Assembly: GCA_018364155.1 (NCBI GenBank)
Contig: JAGZMM010000001.1
Location: 434,001 to 498,000, forward strand
Source of the DNA: Clostridiales bacterium
GTDB lineage: Bacteria > Bacillota > Clostridia > Oscillospirales > Acutalibacteraceae
Direction of reading: 5' to 3'
Length of the DNA: 64,000 nucleotides
A model generated the notes under the pieces. The model saw only the letters and a list, made by a program, of their open reading frames with translations. It had not been told where the DNA came from and did not search any database. The translations under genes and the position numbers were made by a program. Shown piece after piece: positions 24,396 to 33,838 of the stretch. How positions within the stretch are numbered: the stretch's first letter is position 1; every line of letters begins with the position of its first letter.

Positions 24396-27086
24396 TCAAC
24401 CACCTTTCGCGGTCCGTTTTCTCCGTTTCCGGCCGGGCGCAAAGCGCCCGGTATCGTTGCACCAAAGAATCACGGCTCCCGCCGCCAGAGAAACAACGGA
24501 AACGATCCCGCCGAGTGGGAGGCCCTGCGGCACAAAGGTAAATTCTATTTCATGTTCCCCGGCGGTGAGATTTACCGCCAAAAACGCATCCGCAATCCGT
24601 ACAAGCTGCGCAGGTTCTCCGTCCACAGTGACCGAGAAGCCAGGGTCGGCGGGAATGGAAGTAAAGAGAAGGCCGCCCTCGCCTGCGTCCACCCTGCCCT
24701 TGATAGAAGAATTGCCTTCCTCGATGGCAAACATCTGGTGCCCCTTGAGCATCCCGCACATGGCGGAGAACCGGTCGGCATCGAAGCCGTACAATAGGGG
24801 CGCCTGGAGCATAACAGGAGAACGATTGATGGAAAAGCTGACGACCACTTCTTCTCCTGCCTCAAAGTACCCCAAGTCCATCAGGCCGATAAAGTCATAT
24901 CCCGTTCCGTTGAGGGGTATGCCATTTACATAGACCGTGGAGGTATCGGAAAGGCCGGCGCTCTTGATAGAAAAGCACAGGTTCTGGGATTTGGGATTGA
25001 CAAAGCGGTAGCGCATGGTACCGGCATAGCCGTTTTGGGACTCAATATAGTCCCACTCTCCCTGTCCGGTAATCTTCAGGTTGTCGGAAGGGATGGCTTC
25101 CTGCAGAGGGATGCGCGTGTAAACGGGCTTATTTTCACCGGTCATAGCGCAAAGCAGCTCGTTTTGCAGCTTGCAGGGGTCGTATTCCTCCGGATCATAG
25201 GTAAAGTCCTGCAAAGAGGAATCTACCATGTATCCCAAAGACAGGGCGTTTTCGTTTTGATAGACGTGTTTTCCGCTTTCCAGGGATTTTAGCTGAGTAA
25301 AACCCGCCCGGCGTTCGTCGCTTCCCAGCACGTACTTGACGCCGAAAAGAGAATCGGTTACCGTGGAAGCCCCGTAATACCGCCAAAACCGGTTCTGGAC
25401 GTTGGACACCATTCCCAGGTGATTGACAAAGCGGGAGGTTTTCTGATTGGTAAAGGAGCTGTAATGAGCGATGCCGTTGTAATCGAGAGACAACGCGTCG
25501 TTGGCGTTTCGCATGTCGTGGTTTTCCAGGCGGTACCAGCCGTCGTCCATCTCCTTGACTGCCTGCACCGCTTCTCCGGTAATACGAAGATGGTTTTCGT
25601 ATTTGCTATGGTTGTCGTAAGGAAGCTCCCGGTCAATGGACCGGATGAGCTCGCTTGCGTTTGCAAACATCTCCACGCTCACAAGCAGGCACAGCCCCAC
25701 GCATACCATCTTTCTCATACGGGGCCGGTATTTCATAAGCAAAACCGCCCCTCCATAGAGAGCCAGCAGCACCGCTGAAACCGCCACCACTTTGACAGTC
25801 ACATCGGTGCGGGTATTGGGCAGCAGCACTTTGAGCCCCAGCCCGTCCATGGTGTCGTAAAGCCAGTCGGAGCTGGTCACAAGCAGCATGAGGGCCGCGA
25901 AGGCGGAGGGGGCGGCAAAGCTGACGGCCACGTGCCGCCAGGTAACGCCGTCCAGGTTGCGAACCGCCTTGACGGCCAGCAGCAGCATATAAAAGCAGAC
26001 CGCGAAGGTATACCGGTAGGGAAACCAAGTGGGCTCGTCCCCGCCGTGCCAGAACAGGTTGATAGGCCAGACCATCATGCTGATGAAAAACACGGCTAGA
26101 ACGCCGGCGGATACCCATTTGTCCCGCTTTTCGATGTTACGATTTAAGAAATAGAGGGGAAGCAGAAGCAGGGTCAGCATACCGCAGAAGAGATTGGGCA
26201 GACCGTAGGTAATGGTGTCATAACTGCCGAAAAACAGTTTTCCCAGCACGTCCAGGGGATTGAGGACCATAGGACCCACGCTGCCGGTTTCAATATAGTA
26301 ATAAACGTATTGAAGGGAAAGATAGGTAGGGACAAGCAGCACGGCCGCCATCCCGGCGGCCAGAATCCCACTCAGGGCAAACCGCCAGAACCGATTCCAG
26401 AATTCCCGCAGGGTCAGCCCCTTTTTGCGCAGCAGTTCGCTGACCAGATAAATCGTGGAAAAAATGGCGATCATAAACCCGATGTAAAACTGGGTCAAAA
26501 AGCACAGGGCCATGCAAATGGTGAAGGGCGCCATCCGCTTTCTTTCCATCAGGCTGTGCAGAGAAAGGGCGACCAGCGGAAGCAAAATCACCCCGTCGAG
26601 CCACATGATGTTGAGTGCATAAACCACCACATAGCTCATGGTAGCGTACAGCACGGAGAACATGATGTTTTTGGCATTTTTTAAGCCGAGGATTCGTTTG
26701 GCAAATAGGCTGAAGGTGAGCCCCGCGCAGGCCGCCTTGAGCAAGGTGATAAAGAAGAGCGCGTCCTGCACCTGGGCGCGCTCAAAGAGCAGCACCAACA
26801 AAGAAAAAGGGCTTGCCAGATAAAAGCTGAAAATTCCCGTCAAGTTCATCCCCATGCCGGTATTCCAGCTGAAGAACAGGCTGTCCCCACCCTTGACCGC
26901 GTCGTAGAGCCAGGAATGGAAATCTACATATTGCTGGCTCATGTCGGTGACCAGAACCGACTTTTCCCCAAAGGGAAAAACGCCGAACACCGCGTAGGCG
27001 GCAAGCAACACTGCCGCGGGCAGCAGGAAAGACAACGTATAGGTAGCCGCATTTGGCCAAATTTCTTTTCGTCTCAACGGTTTCAT
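24396..27086 (-). CDS. YfhO family polytopic membrane protein (GT-C-like)
   Basis: An 896-aa protein with about 12-14 membrane helices, mainly in residues 10-480, plus one at the C-terminus (GIVSVVSLAAGAVILW), and a large extracytoplasmic region between. The first loop contains VLVTDMSQQYVDFHSWL and SWNTGMGMN, typical of YfhO; this family is implicated in glycosylation of cell-wall polymers such as lipoteichoic acid with lipid-linked sugars. Start ATG 27086 with GAGGAG; upstream frame is discarded because it enters the rpmB promoter region. Monocistronic and divergent from rpmB. Confidence 0.9.
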   Translation of the reverse strand: MKPLRRKEIWPNAATYTLSFLLPAAVLLAAYAVFGVFPFGEKSVLVTDMSQQYVDFHSWLYDAVKGGDSLFFSWNTGMGMNLTGIFSFYLASPFSLLVLLFERAQVQDALFFITLLKAACAGLTFSLFAKRILGLKNAKNIMFSVLYATMSYVVVYALNIMWLDGVILLPLVALSLHSLMERKRMAPFTICMALCFLTQFYIGFMIAIFSTIYLVSELLRKKGLTLREFWNRFWRFALSGILAAGMAAVLLVPTYLSLQYVYYYIETGSVGPMVLNPLDVLGKLFFGSYDTITYGLPNLFCGMLTLLLLPLYFLNRNIEKRDKWVSAGVLAVFFISMMVWPINLFWHGGDEPTWFPYRYTFAVCFYMLLLAVKAVRNLDGVTWRHVAVSFAAPSAFAALMLLVTSSDWLYDTMDGLGLKVLLPNTRTDVTVKVVAVSAVLLALYGGAVLLMKYRPRMRKMVCVGLCLLVSVEMFANASELIRSIDRELPYDNHSKYENHLRITGEAVQAVKEMDDGWYRLENHDMRNANDALSLDYNGIAHYSSFTNQKTSRFVNHLGMVSNVQNRFWRYYGASTVTDSLFGVKYVLGSDERRAGFTQLKSLESGKHVYQNENALSLGYMVDSSLQDFTYDPEEYDPCKLQNELLCAMTGENKPVYTRIPLQEAIPSDNLKITGQGEWDYIESQNGYAGTMRYRFVNPKSQNLCFSIKSAGLSDTSTVYVNGIPLNGTGYDFIGLMDLGYFEAGEEVVVSFSINRSPVMLQAPLLYGFDADRFSAMCGMLKGHQMFAIEEGNSSIKGRVDAGEGGLLFTSIPADPGFSVTVDGEPAQLVRIADAFLAVNLTAGEHEIEFTFVPQGLPLGGIVSVVSLAAGAVILWCNDTGRFAPGRKRRKRTAKGG

Positions 27087-27422
27087 TCTCTCCTCACCTG
27101 ACCGAAAAATCAAACGGCGCCCTGCTTTCCCCAGGAAATTCCGCCGCTTGATTTGAGAAATTTTCCCTCTAAGCCTACAATACTCTTCCCTGCAAGTCAA
27201 TAACGAAACCATGAATTTTGTCAAACAGGTTTCCGCATTTTCTCCTGTTATCATGGGCAGGGGCACCGCCCCTATGCGCTTTGGGCCATAAAAAGGAACG
27301 GCGGACAAGAAAAAATATGCATTTCTCTCTGTCCATTGGCAAAAAAACGCTTGCTTTTCGTAACATTTTCTGCTATCATAGCAATGTTGACTTACTCGAG
27401 GTTCTAAAGGAGGTGCAGACAC
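27087..27422. other. Divergent region between YfhO gene and rpmB
   Basis: Contains the rpmB promoter (27351-27379). For the minus strand I see no clear -35/-10 pair. No ORF supported. Confidence 0.5.
27351..27379 (+). promoter_or_regulatory. Promoter of rpmB
   Basis: TTGCTT, 17-bp spacer, TATCAT, followed about 30 bp later by an AAAGGAGGTG ribosome site. Confidence 0.85.
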
Positions 27423-27611
27423 ATGGCAAAGTGCGACATCTGCGGTAAGGATGTATCTTTCGGAATTAAGGTTTCCCACTCCCATCGTCGTTCCAACCGG
27501 ACGTGGAAGCCCAATATCAAACGCGTGAAAGCAATCGTCGAAGGCAGTCCCAAGAGAATTTATGCCTGCACCCGTTGCTTGCGTTCCGGCAAGGTAACCC
27601 GTGCGATATAA
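27423..27611 (+). CDS. rpmB: 50S ribosomal protein L28
   Basis: A 62-aa ribosomal protein, MAKCDICGKDVSFGIKVSHSH, with Cys4/Cys7 and Cys49/Cys52 (YACTRC), i.e. the zinc-binding C+ form, rather than the zinc-free form made under zinc shortage. It has its own promoter and terminator. No second rpmB copy is visible in the window. Confidence 0.97.
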   Translation: MAKCDICGKDVSFGIKVSHSHRRSNRTWKPNIKRVKAIVEGSPKRIYACTRCLRSGKVTRAI

Positions 27612-27627
27612 CAAAGCAGACAGCTGA

Positions 27628-27662
27628 GAGCGAACCGTTTTAAAAAACGGTTCGCTCTTTTT
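27628..27662 (+). terminator. Terminator of rpmB
   Basis: GAGCGAACCGTTT (27628-27640) and its exact complement (27645-27657) followed by TTTTT. Confidence 0.9.
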
Positions 27663-27770
27663 CGTTTATTCCAGGAAAAAGGCCGTCCCCCTATTTTCGC
27701 CGCCGCTTTTTTCGGCATTCCTAGCGCCTTCCTTTTTCGTGACAAAGCGGCGGCATGGGTCTCATTCTTT

Positions 27771-27810
27771 AAAAAGCAGCAGCCGGAAGGGAAAACCTTC
27801 CGGCTGCTGC
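27771..27810 (-). terminator. Terminator of aldolase gene
   Basis: Perfect 15-bp arms GCAGCAGCCGGAAGG (27776-27790) and complement (27796-27810); five Ts follow on the minus strand. Confidence 0.9.
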
Positions 27811-27864
27811 TATCACGATCACGTCTGCCAAACCACAGACTGATTTTCCGAATGTCCAAACGGC

Positions 27865-29160
27865 TTATTTCAGGTTAAAGACCGTTTCGATTTCTTCGAC
27901 CTCTGCGTCGCTGATGATGTTGACCTTGCCCAAAACCTCGGAATCGATGATGGACTTGGCGGAATACTCAGCCACCTCCAAGCGGTCGAAAGCATTGAGA
28001 AGGCTGGCGCCCGTAACGATAATGCAATCGTTCTCCACCAGGACCACCGGGTTGGAGGGAGTGAGCATCTCGGCGACCATTTCCGGCTGCATGAAGGAGG
28101 ATCCGTAGGGGACCTTGCTTACCGTGCGCAGCTGGATGTAGCTCTCCGGAATGGTGCGGCTGTCAAACTCCCGGTCGGTGACCGCGAAGGCCATAATGTG
28201 AGGTGCGTGGGCAATGATCACGGAGTTGATCTCCGGATGTTTATCATAAATGTTCTTATGCAGCATCACCGAGCGGCTGGGGGTTTTGCCGGCCTCTCGC
28301 TGTTCGCCGTCGATACGGACAATGTCCTCCACCTGCAGGTACTTGCGGTCCTTCATATAAGGGGTGATGAGGAAGGAATTGTCATTCAGACGCACGGAGA
28401 AGGTACCCTCGGTGCTGTTGAACAGTCTCTGGTCGTAAGAACGGTGAATGAATTCCACCATCTCCCGGCGGGAATTGTTTTCATCCGCATAGTGGCGATT
28501 GGGAATGAACTCGTCGAGCTCACGGCAGGTGTTTTCCTTAAGATGGGACATACGCAGGTGCTTGTCGGTCAGGGAATGCACCGCGCCGATGCGGTTGGCG
28601 TTGATCTCCAGGCGGGCGCAGGACTCCAGGGTCTCAAACGCCATGAAGGCCTTGAAGATGTTCTCAGAGCCGACCACCACGCCGTGGTTTTCCAGCATAA
28701 CTACATTGTAACCCTCTTCAAAGACGCTGGCGATCTTGTCGCCCAGCTCCTTGCTGCCCGGAATGGCGTAGGGAGCAAAGCCCACCCGACCGCACACCAG
28801 GTCCACGTTGGGAATAATGTGGGTATCCGGGATGCGGGAAACGTTGGAGAAAGCCACCAGGGCCGGCGGATGCGCGTGCAGCACTGCGGACAGGTCGGGA
28901 CGCAGCTTGTAGATCTGCTGATGGAAGGGAAGCTCCACGGAAGGCTTATGGCGGCCGATGATCTGCCCGTCAGGCAGAACATGCACCATGTCCTCCCGGC
29001 GCAGGTTGCCCTTATCGATGCTGCCAGGAGTGATCCAAATATCTCCTTCCGGCGTACGAATGGAAAGGTTACCGCCGGAGGTGGTCGTCATACCGTACTG
29101 ATAAATGCGCTCCATCATAATGACGAGCTGGTCGGCCGGATGAAGTAACTCAAAATTCAT
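27865..29160 (-). CDS. Tandem class II aldolase/adducin-domain protein
   Basis: 431 aa in two homologous halves. The first (about 1-210) has all marks of L-fuculose-phosphate aldolase-type enzymes: phosphate loop TSGGN (27-31), catalytic Glu76, zinc ligands His95, His97 and His159 (in ENHG). The second (about 225-410) aligns with it but has STEGT for TSGGN, Ser297 for the Glu, Ile316 for the first His, His318 kept, and END for ENH, so it should not bind zinc or catalyse. Single-domain relatives are about 210-230 aa. The substrate is unknown. A TATAAT at 29189-29184 lies just upstream; gpsA precedes it by 44 bp. Confidence 0.85.
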   Translation of the reverse strand: MNFELLHPADQLVIMMERIYQYGMTTTSGGNLSIRTPEGDIWITPGSIDKGNLRREDMVHVLPDGQIIGRHKPSVELPFHQQIYKLRPDLSAVLHAHPPALVAFSNVSRIPDTHIIPNVDLVCGRVGFAPYAIPGSKELGDKIASVFEEGYNVVMLENHGVVVGSENIFKAFMAFETLESCARLEINANRIGAVHSLTDKHLRMSHLKENTCRELDEFIPNRHYADENNSRREMVEFIHRSYDQRLFNSTEGTFSVRLNDNSFLITPYMKDRKYLQVEDIVRIDGEQREAGKTPSRSVMLHKNIYDKHPEINSVIIAHAPHIMAFAVTDREFDSRTIPESYIQLRTVSKVPYGSSFMQPEMVAEMLTPSNPVVLVENDCIIVTGASLLNAFDRLEVAEYSAKSIIDSEVLGKVNIISDAEVEEIETVFNLK

Positions 29161-29204
29161 TTACAATGCACCTCTCACATAAAATTATACGTTGGAAATT
29201 TTAT

Positions 29205-30224
29205 CTAATCCTGGCGGTGAAAATCCAGCCAGGTAGTTTCCGCTTCGCTTCGTTTGGGACGTTCCATCAAATCGGTAATGGCGAGCTTGGGATCCTTGCC
29301 GTGGAAAAGCACCTGATAGCACTCGGCGGTAATGGGCATTTCCACGCCGTATTTTTGAGAGAGCCGATAGGCTGAATGGGTGGCTAAGTACCCCTCCACC
29401 ATTCCCACCTGCTTGACCGCTTCCTTGGGTTCTATCCCCTCTCCGATGAGAATGCCTGCCCGGCGGTTGCGCGAATGCACGCTTGTGCAGGTGACCACCA
29501 GGTCGCCGATGCCGGTCAAGCCTGCAAAGGTTTCCTGTTTGGCCCCCATTTTCACACCCAGGCGGGCGATTTCCGTTAGCCCTCGGGTCATCAGGGCGGC
29601 CTTGGTATTATCCCCCAGCCCAAGCCCGTCGCAGACGCCGGCGGCCAACGCAATGATATTTTTCAGCGCCCCGCCCAGCTCTACACCAGTCAGGTCGGGA
29701 TTGACGTAAACGCGAAACGCAGAATTCATCAGGGTATCCTGCACGAAACAGGCGGCTTCCTCCGACCTGGAGGCAACCACTACTGTGGTGGGAACCCCTC
29801 TGGACACCTCCTCCGCATGGGATGGGCCGGACAGCACCGCCACTCGGGCCTCGGGCAGCTCCTCTTCGATGACCTGGGACAGCCGCAGCAGATGCTCTTC
29901 TTCAAAGCCCTTTGCCACGTTGACCACCACGGTCCCCTCAGCCAGAACACCCTTTAAAAGCCGCGCCGTATCTCGCACGGCAAAGGAGGGCACCGCCAGA
30001 ATCACCAAATCCGCCTGCGCAGTGGAAGCCAAGTCCCCGGTGATCTCGATGGAATCCGGGATTTTCACCCCAGGCAGCAGCTTTTTATGCTCCCGCACCT
30101 TAGATAGACGCTCTACCTCTTCCTCAAACACCGACCACATGCTTACCTGGTGGCCGCTGCGGTCGGCCATCATGGCAAGGGCTGTTCCCCAGCCGCCGGC
30201 GCCCATGACACGAATCTTCGCCAT
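29205..30224 (-). CDS. gpsA: NAD(P)-dependent glycerol-3-phosphate dehydrogenase
   Basis: Reduces dihydroxyacetone phosphate to sn-glycerol-3-phosphate, the backbone for phospholipids. The 339-aa protein starts MAKIRVMGAGGWGTALAMM (Rossmann loop) and has VLSGPSHAEEVSRGVPT, GGALKNIIALAAGVCDGL and the catalytic Lys in that segment. Start ATG 30224 overlaps the plsY stop as ATGA, coupling supply of G3P to its acylation. Confidence 0.97.
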   Translation of the reverse strand: MAKIRVMGAGGWGTALAMMADRSGHQVSMWSVFEEEVERLSKVREHKKLLPGVKIPDSIEITGDLASTAQADLVILAVPSFAVRDTARLLKGVLAEGTVVVNVAKGFEEEHLLRLSQVIEEELPEARVAVLSGPSHAEEVSRGVPTTVVVASRSEEAACFVQDTLMNSAFRVYVNPDLTGVELGGALKNIIALAAGVCDGLGLGDNTKAALMTRGLTEIARLGVKMGAKQETFAGLTGIGDLVVTCTSVHSRNRRAGILIGEGIEPKEAVKQVGMVEGYLATHSAYRLSQKYGVEMPITAECYQVLFHGKDPKLAITDLMERPKRSEAETTWLDFHRQD

Positions 30225-30958
30225 CAGCCTTCCCCTTCTTTCTTTTTCGCACCAATCTGCTTTTCTTCACCGCGGAAGATCCGCACAAGGTTGGTGCGGT
30301 GTTTGGCAATGACAATCACGCCCATGACCAAAGCAATCGTCGTGGTAATGACCACCATGGTAAAGGTCGCATGGGTGGGCGTGGAGAAATAATCGAGAAA
30401 ATAGGTCATGCTGAAGGTGGCAAGAGGATAGGCAACCGCCGCCGAAACCGATGCAAGAGACACCATCCTCGACAGAACCAGCACCACCACAAAAACTGCC
30501 ACTACAATGAGGAAAATGCGCCAGTCCACAAACAGGATCATCCCGGCAGTGGTGAGGACTCCCTTGCCGCCCTTAAAGCCGAAGTAACAGGGGAACAAAT
30601 GCCCCATCGTGCAGCAAAAACCCGCCAGATAGGTTGCGTAGAGCATCCGGGTGTCCATGGAAACGTCCGCAGCACCCAGGTACTCAAACAGCAGCCGGCC
30701 GATTACAATGGCAATCGCCACCTTGGCCACGTCTCCCACCGCCGTCAAAATCCCCGGCAGCTTTCCAGAGGAACGCAACACATTGGTCATCCCCGCGTTG
30801 CCGCTGCCTTGGGTACGCACATCCTTGCCGGTAAAAAGCCTAGAAAAGATCACCGCTGAGCTGATGCTTCCAAGCAGATAAGCGACCGCCGCCGTAAGGA
30901 CGAAGGCCAGCGCGTTTTGCGCGATAAAATCTCCAATCTCACCAAAAAAGCCGGCCAT
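30224..30958 (-). CDS. plsY: Glycerol-3-phosphate acyltransferase PlsY
   Basis: Membrane enzyme that acylates G3P with acyl-phosphate, first step of phosphatidic acid synthesis. The 244-aa protein has the family loop motifs GSGNAGMTNVLR (about residues 51-62) and FKGGKGV (about 128-134), with five to six membrane helices. It carries a short charged C-terminal tail (GEEKQIGAKKKEGEG) beyond the usual end. Middle gene of der-plsY-gpsA. Confidence 0.96.
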   Translation of the reverse strand: MAGFFGEIGDFIAQNALAFVLTAAVAYLLGSISSAVIFSRLFTGKDVRTQGSGNAGMTNVLRSSGKLPGILTAVGDVAKVAIAIVIGRLLFEYLGAADVSMDTRMLYATYLAGFCCTMGHLFPCYFGFKGGKGVLTTAGMILFVDWRIFLIVVAVFVVVLVLSRMVSLASVSAAVAYPLATFSMTYFLDYFSTPTHATFTMVVITTTIALVMGVIVIAKHRTNLVRIFRGEEKQIGAKKKEGEG

Positions 30959-31021
30959 GCCGCTTTTGCCTCCCCTTTACGGCGCACATGCTCCTGCGCC
31001 GCTGCGATTTTGCGCGTACCG

Positions 31022-32350
31022 TTACGCCTTGCCGTCGCCCCGCTCCCGGATGATAAAGCGCACCGGCGTTCCTTCCAGGCCGAACACTTCCCGAATCCGG
31101 TTCTCAATGTAGCGCTGATAGGAAAAATGAAAGAGCTCCGCCCGGTTTACAAAACAGACAAAGGTGGGCGGACGGGTGGACGCCTGGGTAATGTAGTAGA
31201 TTTTCAGCCTCTTGCCCTTATCGGACGGGGGCTGCACCCGAGCGGTGGCATCGCCAAGCACGTCGTTGAGCATTCCGGTGGAAATGCGCATGGCGTTCTG
31301 GGTGTTGACAAACTTAATCAGCTCCATCAGCCGATCAACCCGCTGGCCGGTCTTTGCAGATATAAAGATGATGGGCGCGTAGGACATAAAAGAAAAGTCC
31401 TGCATCAGCTTCTTGCGGGCTTCGTCCATGGTTCGCCCGTCCTTCTCCACCGCGTCCCATTTGTTGACCGCGATGAGGCAGGCCTTCCCCGCCTCGTGGG
31501 CAAGGCCCGCAACCTTGGAATCCTGCTCGGTGAAGCCCTCAGTGGCGTCGATAAGAATGACGCAGACCTGCGCCCGCTCAATGGCCATCTTTGCCCGCAG
31601 GATGCTGTATTTCTCAATGGCGTCCTCCACCTTAGACTTGCGCCGGATGCCGGCGGTGTCAATCAACAGAAAACGCCCGAACTGGTTTTCAATCTCCGTG
31701 TCCACTGCGTCGCGAGTGGTACCGGCAATGTTGGAAACGATCACCCGTTCCTCGCCGGTGATGCGGTTAATCAGGGAGGACTTGCCCACATTGGGCTTGC
31801 CGATGACCGCCACCTTAATCAGGTCCTCGTCTTCCTCGTCCTCTTCTTCGGGAGGAAGCAGGTCGTACACCGCGTCCAAAAGGTCGCCGGTGCCGTGGCC
31901 ATGCGCGGCGGAAACCGGGATGGGGTCGCCCAGGCCCAGATTGTAAAACTCATAGAATTCTGCCGGCGGCGCGCCGATGGAATCGCATTTGTTGACACAC
32001 AAAAGCAGCGGCTTGCCGCTTTTCTGCAACAGTACCGCCACCTCCGCGTCCGTTGCTACGACCCCGCTTTTCAAATCGGTCACCAATACAATGACGTCTG
32101 CCTTTTCAATGGCCAGCTCTGCCTGGCGGCGCATTTGGGATAAAATGATATCCTGGGAATAGGGCTCGATGCCGCCGGTATCCACCAGGGCAAAACGCCG
32201 GTCACGCCACTCACAGTCGGCATAAATCCGGTCACGGGTGACGCCGGGCGTATCCTCCACAATGGAAAGACGCACACCGGCCAATTTATTAAACAGGGTG
32301 GATTTCCCCACATTCGGCCGCCCTACAATCGCAACCAGCGGTTTCGACAA
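31022..32350 (-). CDS. der: Ribosome-biogenesis GTPase Der (EngA)
   Basis: Double GTPase needed for 50S assembly. The 442-aa protein has two G domains: GRPNVGKST with DTPGVTRDRIY in the first and GKPNVGKSS with DTAGIRRKSK in the second, then a KH-like C-terminus. I place the start at TTG 32350 (read as MSKPLVAIVGRPN), with AGGAGG 8 nt upstream; the GTG three codons earlier sits within the Shine-Dalgarno site. The start region is overlapped by the end of the DUF512 gene. Confidence 0.96.
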   Translation of the reverse strand: MSKPLVAIVGRPNVGKSTLFNKLAGVRLSIVEDTPGVTRDRIYADCEWRDRRFALVDTGGIEPYSQDIILSQMRRQAELAIEKADVIVLVTDLKSGVVATDAEVAVLLQKSGKPLLLCVNKCDSIGAPPAEFYEFYNLGLGDPIPVSAAHGHGTGDLLDAVYDLLPPEEEDEEDEDLIKVAVIGKPNVGKSSLINRITGEERVIVSNIAGTTRDAVDTEIENQFGRFLLIDTAGIRRKSKVEDAIEKYSILRAKMAIERAQVCVILIDATEGFTEQDSKVAGLAHEAGKACLIAVNKWDAVEKDGRTMDEARKKLMQDFSFMSYAPIIFISAKTGQRVDRLMELIKFVNTQNAMRISTGMLNDVLGDATARVQPPSDKGKRLKIYYITQASTRPPTFVCFVNRAELFHFSYQRYIENRIREVFGLEGTPVRFIIRERGDGKA

Positions 32351-33659
32351 ACCATGCACCTCCTAAGACTGCATGCAACAATTCGGCCCCGTCGTTGTCG
32401 ACAGGGGTGACGGGTACTCCCAGCGCCTCTTGCAGCTGCGACAGGGATACGTCGTCTAAAAACAAATCGCCTTCCCGGCGCAGCATGCTCGATGGAAGGA
32501 GCACTTCCTCCCCAAGAGCGCGGCCGGTGAGCTGATTCATGATATCTTTCCCGGTAATCAGGCCGGAAACCGTAATCTGCGGCCCAAAAAATTCGTTTTC
32601 AATGGCTATGACCTGACCCTCTAAATTATGCCACCTTTTTTCCGCCTCGTCAATGAGCGAAGTGATAAAAGGTGCGGCCGCTTTTCCCGTAACTATGGTG
32701 ATTGTGCGCGATTTTGTCAAATCGCCCTGGATGGCTGCAAGCGCCTCGTGAAACTGGGCGCAGAGAAGGGAAAGCATTCCCACGCCGTTCTCCAGCTGGA
32801 CGAATTCCTCATAAAAGGCGGCGGGCGGAATGGGGCGCTTCGCTTTGAGATAGAATTCGTCCGCCGGGTAGCAAAGGCGGGTGCCGAATTTCGCTAAGCA
32901 TTCCTCGCCGAAGGCCTCCGCCAGGTCCACCACTGCTCCCGCCGTCTCCTCGGTAAAAGGAGTGAGCGGCATCAGGCCATCCCGAAACCTCGTAAGCCCC
33001 ACGGGCACCATGCAAATGCTCTGCACCGCCGGACGCAAAGCAGCCAGGTCCCGCAGGGACCGGGCCAGCTCCTCCCCATCGTTGTAGCCCGGACAGAGGA
33101 CCAGCTGGCAGTTGAGAGAAATGCCGCCGTCGGCCAGCATTTTGAGATACCGCAGCACCTCTCCGGCGAAGCGGTTGCCCATCATCTTCACCCGCAGAGC
33201 AGGATTGGTGGTGTGCACCGACACGTTGACAGGGCTGATATGCATGTCGATGATGCGTTTAACCTCTTCCTCTTTCAAATTGGTCAGGGTAATATAATTG
33301 CCGAACAGAAAGGAAAGACGGGCGTCGTCGTCCTTAAAATAAAGGCTTTCCCGCAGCCCCTTGGGAAGCTGATCGATAAAGCAGAAGATGCAGTGGTTGC
33401 GGCAGCTTCGCTGCCGGTCCATCAGATAAGTCTCAAACTGCAGCCCTACATCCTCGTATTCCTCCTTGCGCACCAGCACCGTGCGCACCTTTTCCCCCCG
33501 CTGCACCGTCAGGCGCAGCTTTCGCTCTAGGGTATAAAACTGATAGTCGAACACGTCGCCAATGGCGTGCCCATTGACCGACAAAAGCAGTTCGCCTATA
33601 CGCAGGCCCGCCCGCTCGGCCGGGCTTTGCGGGTCGATTCCCGTAATGGGCACTGCCAT
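32289..33659 (-). CDS. DUF512 radical SAM-like protein with N-terminal PDZ domain
   Basis: A 456-aa protein: PDZ-like domain (about 1-65, ITGIDPQSPAERAGL), radical SAM-type cysteines Cys86, Cys90 and Cys93 (CRNHCIFC), and the C-terminal DUF512 domain. The family is conserved next to der in Clostridia; the reaction is unknown. The stop at 32289 lies 62 bp inside der in another frame: the natural family end near HAVLG is followed by about 22 residues translated through the der ribosome site. ATG 33659 follows GAGGAGG. See findings. Confidence 0.9.
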   Translation of the reverse strand: MAVPITGIDPQSPAERAGLRIGELLLSVNGHAIGDVFDYQFYTLERKLRLTVQRGEKVRTVLVRKEEYEDVGLQFETYLMDRQRSCRNHCIFCFIDQLPKGLRESLYFKDDDARLSFLFGNYITLTNLKEEEVKRIIDMHISPVNVSVHTTNPALRVKMMGNRFAGEVLRYLKMLADGGISLNCQLVLCPGYNDGEELARSLRDLAALRPAVQSICMVPVGLTRFRDGLMPLTPFTEETAGAVVDLAEAFGEECLAKFGTRLCYPADEFYLKAKRPIPPAAFYEEFVQLENGVGMLSLLCAQFHEALAAIQGDLTKSRTITIVTGKAAAPFITSLIDEAEKRWHNLEGQVIAIENEFFGPQITVSGLITGKDIMNQLTGRALGEEVLLPSSMLRREGDLFLDDVSLSQLQEALGVPVTPVDNDGAELLHAVLGGAWFVETAGCDCRAAECGEIHPV

Positions 33660-33789
33660 GAACCATCCTCCTCATCGTTTGCGCATCCGGCCTGCGGCAA
33701 ACAGGCGCAATGCCCCATGCCGCAGGGGTTCTCTTCTAGTGTTGCCGTTCTTCTCAAAATCACACATCCGCTGCCTAAGGCCATTTTCC
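33660..33789. other. Leader region before DUF512 gene
   Basis: Contains a hairpin CCTGCGGCA (33691-33699) / TGCCGCAGG (33718-33726), perfect 9 bp with an 18-nt loop, about 32 nt before the DUF512 start. No clear promoter seen. Confidence 0.4.
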
Positions 33790-33821
33790 AAAAAAAATAG
33801 AGAAGGATTTCTCCTCCTCTA
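33790..33821 (-). terminator. Terminator of DUF177-rpmF
   Basis: TAGAGGAGGA / TCCTTCTCTA arms (33821-33812, 33807-33798) followed by eight Ts on the minus strand. Confidence 0.9.
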
Positions 33822-33838
33822 ATTCTTTTTCGAAAGAC

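Noticed and set aside
30917..32143. 408-codon plus-strand frame opposite der
   Set aside because: Antisense shadow; low-complexity, no family likeness.
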